Shown: positions 58,979-64,000 of the stretch, in pieces | How positions within the stretch are numbered: the stretch's first letter is position 1 | Layout: every line of letters begins with the position of its first letter | NCBI GenBank assembly: GCA_030512295.1 | Contig: JAULSR010000002.1 | Span: 2,356,001 to 2,420,000 of the forward strand | Direction: 5' to 3' | Origin: Bombardia bombarda | Lineage: Eukaryota; Ascomycota; Sordariomycetes; Sordariales; Lasiosphaeriaceae | DNA length: 64,000 bases | The notes under the pieces: model-generated | Database searches by the model: none | What the model saw: only the letters and a program-made list of their open reading frames with translations | What the model was told of the DNA's origin: nothing | Translations under genes and position numbers: made by a program

Positions 58979-60023
58979 TACAAGTCCAGACCGAATGTGT
59001 TTGGTATGGGGAGGATCCAATTACCCTTCAAACACCTCATAGGCTGGCTCGCTGGCTCGCACATTAATTGCTTGATTACCGCCGACACGTCGGTCAAAAA
59101 TTCTCCACTCACTGGTAAATAAACACGTCAGTTATGTGCTGTACTCTTGGAGGGATTGAGGGCAAAAATCGAGATGCAAAAGCATGATTGTAAAGCAGCA
59201 ACAATAAATGATGGGAGGTGGGTTCTGGTGGATTTTGACGGGAAAGCCGGAGCACACCGTGGACTTGGATCCAGGTGAAACTGCCAACAAGCAGGCAGGC
59301 AGGCACGATGGGACTGCAGAAATGACCTAGCCAGCCCAGGCACACGGACAAAACTTTCTTGTCTCCCTCGTACTGACGACTGTTCCAAAAGCTGACAGAT
59401 AGCCTATTCCTCTACTGGACATGGAAAGCAAATAAGCATGTAGCATCCATCACATTAAGGCGATGCCGATTGGCCACGACAATTATTGGATGCGATATGC
59501 ATATATCCCGTACTTGAACATGACATTTCAGAGCAAGTTCCCGTGTCGGTGTTTGGCCTTCCGAAAATGGCATCACAGACCCACCATTTCTGGAACCCCA
59601 AAACAGCCTCGACAAGTACATTTTTGGTGGGGCCATATGTACCTCGCGAAGTGCACTGTACGCACGCAGCACAGCGGGCGGCGCAGACCCCAAGCCGTGC
59701 TGATGAGAAGCCCCTGGATCCAGGACTCAGGCAGCCAACAGCGGAGGAACAGAGCCAAAGAACCCAAAGGCACACTATATTTTGGGCATGTTCGCTGTTT
59801 CTTTCTGCGTTCTAAATTCATTTTACGAGATCGACTGAGACGTGTTCCTCGCGCCCGTTCCTGCAAATCGTGTTGCCATTACAGCGTCGACTTATTCAGT
59901 AGCTGCCCGGCTGCAGTGGTCTTCAACCTCGTACCTCTGGGGGACTTTGGTTGAGCCTTCGAACTACCAGGCTCGTGGGCAAGGCTAACAGTGTAATGCA
60001 CTGTCTCGCACTGAGCGCTTACT

Positions 60024-63000
60024 ATGGTAGTCGGACCGTTCAGTCCCGGTGGGCGAATGGAGGCCTTGGACCTTGATCAGATTGAGCGAATCCGAGGGCA
60101 GCTTGCGGAGCTGGATGTACCCGAAGCCCCACCACCAGTTACGTCCGAGGAGCTTCAGTACTTCTGGGACCGAGGAAACAAGCGACGCCCTCTTCCGCCA
60201 AACCGCGCTGACAACACGAAAGTGAACATTGTTGACGGTACACGACGATGGACCGCGTTCTGCGAAGCGTTGCCCGGCGCACCAGCCTGGAAGCCCCTTG
60301 TCAAGACGCTGAGCTGGGAGAACCGGGGTCTTGCCGAAGCATTTGCACGGTATTTGATGCGGAGGGAGAAATCCAGAATCGGCGCCGTGAGCACGATCCG
60401 CCTGTACTTACGACAATTGTCGGCGATCTATCGGAAGTACACGGGTGAGCATCTTGAATCTCGCCTTCGAGACCACTTTGTGGCTGTGGCCAAGCTCGAA
60501 CATGCACGTCTATTCGGGCTCCGTCAGGAGCCGAAGCACAAGAAAGTCCTCGACCCTTCTGGGTTCACCTATCTCGCACACTTCCGCTGGGTCCGAGACA
60601 GGAAGACGACCTTCAAGATCGGCCTAGACCGGCTCGACGATTCGCTTATTCGCGACTTTCTTATGTGGACGGGTTGTCGGCGGCACGAGTTAGTGTATGC
60701 TCAGCCCAAGAATAAGCGGCAAAAGATCAAGGAACACGACGAAGAATCCGATGCATATACCGATGTCGATGGACCTGACCCTTACATTCTGGTACCACGC
60801 CCCAAGGAGTGCTGGGTGTGCGGCGGGGTCGACGAGAGGACAGACGCGCAGTATAAGGTCCTCTGTTGGGAAGACATTGACCTATGGATCCTCCACGATC
60901 CGATGCGCAATGGCGGCCGAGATTATCTCGCGATGCAGGTCCTCCTGCGTTTTCACAAGGGCCACAACAAGGAGATGGTGCCTACCTGGTTTCCTTTCGT
61001 CGAAGAGAAGCTGCCCCTCCTGTGTCCAATCTCGAAGCTCCTCGCCAAGGCGATATCTGAGGGGGTCGTCAACCTGTCAGGTTACGACACGTGCGCCGAG
61101 CCCTTTTTCAACACGAAGATCAGCATACCCGCTGTGCGCATACCTTGGAAGAAGGAGTTCTTGCACAAGCCGGTATTCCGAAGGACCGTTGAGTCTGTCG
61201 AAGGTCCTATCAAGTCGGACGAACCGCTTAGGGCGAAAGCGTTCGATGACAACTCCGAGAAGCTTGGAAAGGCAGGAGGCTTCCCTGACCGATTTCAGTC
61301 CTATGACTATCGGCGCGGCAACCTGGAAATCCTCGATAGTAAGTCTCCTTCTCCCAGAGCGCGGCAGTCTCTAACATGAGAGGACAGAGAACTATCGTCA
61401 GTCGATTCGGGACCAGGGGGCACGTCACCGTCCTAATAGCGCTGTGTATCAAAGGCATTATGCCAACTGCATGAGGAATGCCATGTCTCAGGATGCCGGC
61501 TTGGGCCGCGGCACCGAGTCTCCTTACCTGGACATCCTCAACCACCTCGGCATACAGTTCGACGAGAATGCGCCAATGGGAGTGTCAGACGAAGAGATGC
61601 GCGTCATCGGCCCCGACAGCACCATCCGTCGACTCGAAGCAGAATGGTCAACCTTGGAAGCCGTACTGCAGACCAAGTATGGAAAGTCTACCAAGGCCAC
61701 TGACGCCGACCGACAAATGCGCGAGCGCAAGGCGAACGAGCTAAGAGCGGCGAAGCAGCGGCGGCGCAGAAAGGCGGCGGATCTGCTTCGAAAGGACCAC
61801 TTCAAGAAGAGGAATATTGCGGAGCTCGACAGGCAGTTGCGTGGTATCCGCGCACCTCAGCAGCCACTGCAGAAGGTCGTCTTCAGCCTGCCAGAACGGA
61901 GGCTTCTCGCCGAAATCCTGGGCGACCTGGACGAAGATCTTCCGGAAACCGAGATCGTACAACGAAAAATCGACGCGGTCAACGCCTGGATCGATTACGC
62001 CTGGAAGATCGAGCCGAGGGAGCCCGCTCCTTCGCAGAACCATAGGGCAGTGCGGATGCCGTTGACGGAAGGAACAAAGCAAGTCGAAGGATCTCAGTCC
62101 GTGCTCGAGATTCCAATTCATGGCAGTACCATGGGACCGAAACCGCGGTATGTGTCGATGATACAAAACCCAGTAAGTCCTGCGGCGTCGATGCGTCCGG
62201 GCACAGCGGGTCGAGAACCCCCGCCGCCCTACAGCGAAGTCGACATGGCCCAATCCTCCGGTGCAGTCATGCTAGGTGGGAGTGGGACGGATACCTCATC
62301 GGCCCCACGGAAGCCAACGCACAAGCCGCATAAGTGTTTCTTCTGTGGAAGACACTTCACACGGAAAGGAAATAGGTGGAACTGTGAAGAGCGACATCTA
62401 AAGCGACGCCGCACCGAGGCTGTCCCTTGTCCCAGCCCCGACTGCAAAGCCAAGGGGATTGTGCTGAAGAATGAGTTACGATTCAAAAATCACGCCAAGT
62501 CTATCCACAATCACGATATGAGGCCCAAGGTCACGGCAGACGTGCCGCGTGACCATCTGGGGGACGATTCGGATGGCGCTAGGGGCGACCCTTTAGCTTC
62601 CCCTCATGAAGTGTGGGAGGACCTAGGGCTTTTCAAAGCCGCCTCTGGCTCGGAATATTCATTCAGCCCATCTCAGGACCGCTCAAGTTTCCTTGAACTC
62701 GAAGAGGACCCTTGGTTATTGCCCGTCTTCAAGCCGGCCGACACATATATGGAAGACTGTGCTCCCGCCACGACAACCGCTTCCCTTGCTATGCCAGTCG
62801 AGGACCTGGCTGTCTCGGAATGCCCGTCACTGATCAGCCGGTTGCCCGACCTAACAGGTCCCGACACTACCTGGTCACCACTTCAGTTCTGCGATGTTTT
62901 CGTTGACCCTCTTATCAATACCTGTGTTGCGGTGTCAATAGAGGGTTCAGAATCCCCAGCATCGGACGATGTAGGAAACTGTCTAGAGCCAGCCTTGACA

Positions 63001-63141
63001 GATGGTGCTGCACTATCGGGTCCGGCGTCTCCGCAGTCCTCGGCTCAACTCAATCAGTCTCCTGGGCTCCATCCTTTCCCCAATACAAATCCGATGGAGT
63101 ACATCGACCCGGCCATTCTAGAGGAGCCGGGGGACGGCTAG
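60024..63141 (+). CDS. DUF3435 tyrosine recombinase, Starship-captain-like (1022 aa)
   Basis: Two exons, 60024-61338 and 61388-63141, with a 49-nt GTAAGT...CAG intron; the product is 1022 residues (1011 if ATG 60057 is used). Residues about 80-470 match the DUF3435 tyrosine-recombinase family: an N-terminal helical DNA-binding part (GAVSTIRLYLRQLSAIYRKY), then the catalytic part with R219 in LMWTGCRRHEL, CWEDIDLWILHDP, LRFHKGHNKEMVPTWF, LCPISKLLAKAISEG, R430-R431 in YDYRRGN, R451-H452 in DQGARHRPNS, and candidate nucleophiles Y459 or Y463 in VYQRHYAN. A basic helical region (about 560-600) follows. Residues about 755-815 hold a zinc-finger-like module (KCFFCGRHF, CPSPDC and a final HAKSIHNH). 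The last 200 residues are acidic and Ser/Pro-rich. No stop or frameshift interrupts it. Family members include the captains of Starship giant transposons, which cut and insert the element; activity here is not shown. Confidence 0.85.
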
Positions 63142-64000
63142 CAGGCAGCTATGATCAACAGCCAATTGCATTAGCCGGAAGTTTTTCTCAGCGATCTCCG
63201 TTGTTGGGAGCAGACCTCTTCCGACGCCGACGCGAGCCGCGCCGCATCGTGCGACCATCCTACCGACATGATGACCACAGCAATGGGTCACCTCGTCCCA
63301 AGCGACCTCCACCTCGGCATGGCGCAAACGGTTGACAGCATTGTTCCGTGTGAAGCACACACTGGTCCATCCCCACGGTACCATCAGCCAGCCACCGCTT
63401 CTTGCTCCTCAAGAGCTTCGCAAGGATATCCTTCATTCGAGAATACAATATGTTCTCTTCTTTCTTCTGCCATTGGGAAATACCACTTTCCGTGATAGTA
63501 GTCGCAAGTTTTGTGTGTCTGATGGACGGAGATCCCGTCTTCTGTGTCTGGTGTTGGCGGCTCGCAATCACCACTCGGCCACATCCCTTCTTAGCAGTAA
63601 ACTAGCACCACTCTTTTGGGAGCGAACCACAGGAATCAAGGGTGCACGCCTGGGCATCCAGAATTCTCGACTCTCGGGCGGCTCGCAGATCTTCATCTAC
63701 GGAAATGCCAGCAGGATCAGTTGAAGTGACGGAAAAATTGGAGTCAATAACGATCAGCTTCGCGCCATGAACACGAAATGCGTGCCAGAGAAGGTACGCA
63801 ATTACATAATGCGTTGCACATGTCCCAGATCAACGGATTCATCCGCACATTAAGGCGGTTAGTCTTAGTGGCTCGAACCACGCCAACTCGTTAACGCCCC
63901 CCCGGAAGTGTAGTTGACACTTCCCAATATCGCATACCGAATGCCAGCATACTAGTGAGTTCCTGCCGGTCGTACGTGCCATCTCTGGACTAGACACTCA
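63142..64000. other. Right-edge region downstream of the recombinase
   Basis: The 3' flank of the recombinase. The frames at 63332-63724 (+) and 63384-63584 (-) overlap and have no domain that I recognise. Contains a small perfect hairpin at 63904-63924. If this is a Starship interior, cargo genes would begin here or just beyond the edge. Confidence 0.5.
63904..63924. repeat. Perfect 8-bp hairpin
   Basis: GGAAGTGT at 63904-63911, loop AGTTG, then ACACTTCC at 63917-63924. It is about 760 bp after the recombinase stop, too far to be an obvious terminator. Confidence 0.88.

Larger units (their letters stand above)
57775..60023. other. 2.2 kb divergent region between Sir2 and the recombinase gene
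   Basis: Sir2 promoter and leader, then unassigned DNA. Contains T11G24 at 57997-58031, (TGAC)6 at 58392-58417 and an 11-bp inverted repeat at 58947-58978. No gene is seen; frames at 59463-59954 lack conserved features. If the recombinase is a Starship captain, the left element boundary should lie in this interval, probably its right-hand part. The other end is missing from the window, so I cannot mark it. Confidence 0.55.

Noticed and set aside
63866..63882. T-arm-like sequence (GTGGTTCGAGCCAC on minus), possible tRNA
   Set aside because: The B-box match is imperfect and no cloverleaf with acceptor, D and anticodon arms could be built around it.

Overview
The window is eukaryotic: genomic DNA of a filamentous ascomycete (Pezizomycotina). 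A Sordariomycete-like fungus is my best guess. The evidence is short introns (about 50-175 nt) with GTAAGT/GTATGT-type donors and CTAAC/CTGAC branch sites, strong G/C preference at third codon positions, long pyrimidine-rich leaders, and a typical filamentous-fungal gene set (GH92 mannosidase, Git1-type permease, type III PKS, secreted intradiol dioxygenase, a DUF3435 recombinase). No tRNA, rRNA or CRISPR array could be supported. The exon-intron models were built by hand from splice signals; each closes in frame and restores conserved family motifs.

Layout. 1-11.7 kb, all on +: the 3' end of a GH92 alpha-mannosidase, a TCO89-like TORC1 subunit, an Spf30/SMNDC1-type Tudor splicing factor, and a Git1-like MFS permease. 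12.8-22.7 kb, all on -: a long universal-stress-domain protein, mitochondrial ribosomal protein uS7m, and a tiny three-exon dsRNA-binding-motif protein. A 5.3 kb gene-free gap follows. 28.0-44.6 kb, all on +: nitronate monooxygenase, Pex11, a secreted intradiol dioxygenase, a type III polyketide synthase, and a membrane protein of unknown function whose 5' part may carry a frame switch. 46.4-57.8 kb: poly(A)-binding protein (-), Hul5/UBE3C-type HECT ubiquitin ligase (+), Sir2/Hst1-type deacetylase (-). 60.0-63.1 kb (+): a complete DUF3435 tyrosine recombinase with a C-terminal zinc-finger-like module.

Most genes are dispersed housekeeping functions (splicing, translation, TOR signalling, proteolysis, peroxisome, chromatin) and do not form one pathway. 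Three are accessory or metabolic: the type III PKS, the secreted dioxygenase and the nitronate monooxygenase. They lie within 12.1 kb on one strand, but spacing and content do not make a convincing cluster.

The most interesting element is the DUF3435 recombinase at the right edge. This family supplies the 'captain' of Starship giant transposons, which is normally the first gene of the element and reads inward. Here it points rightward, so a Starship, if present, would start between the Sir2 gene and about 60.0 kb and carry its cargo beyond base 64,000. The other end, the cargo and any target-site duplication are outside the window, so mobility is an inference.
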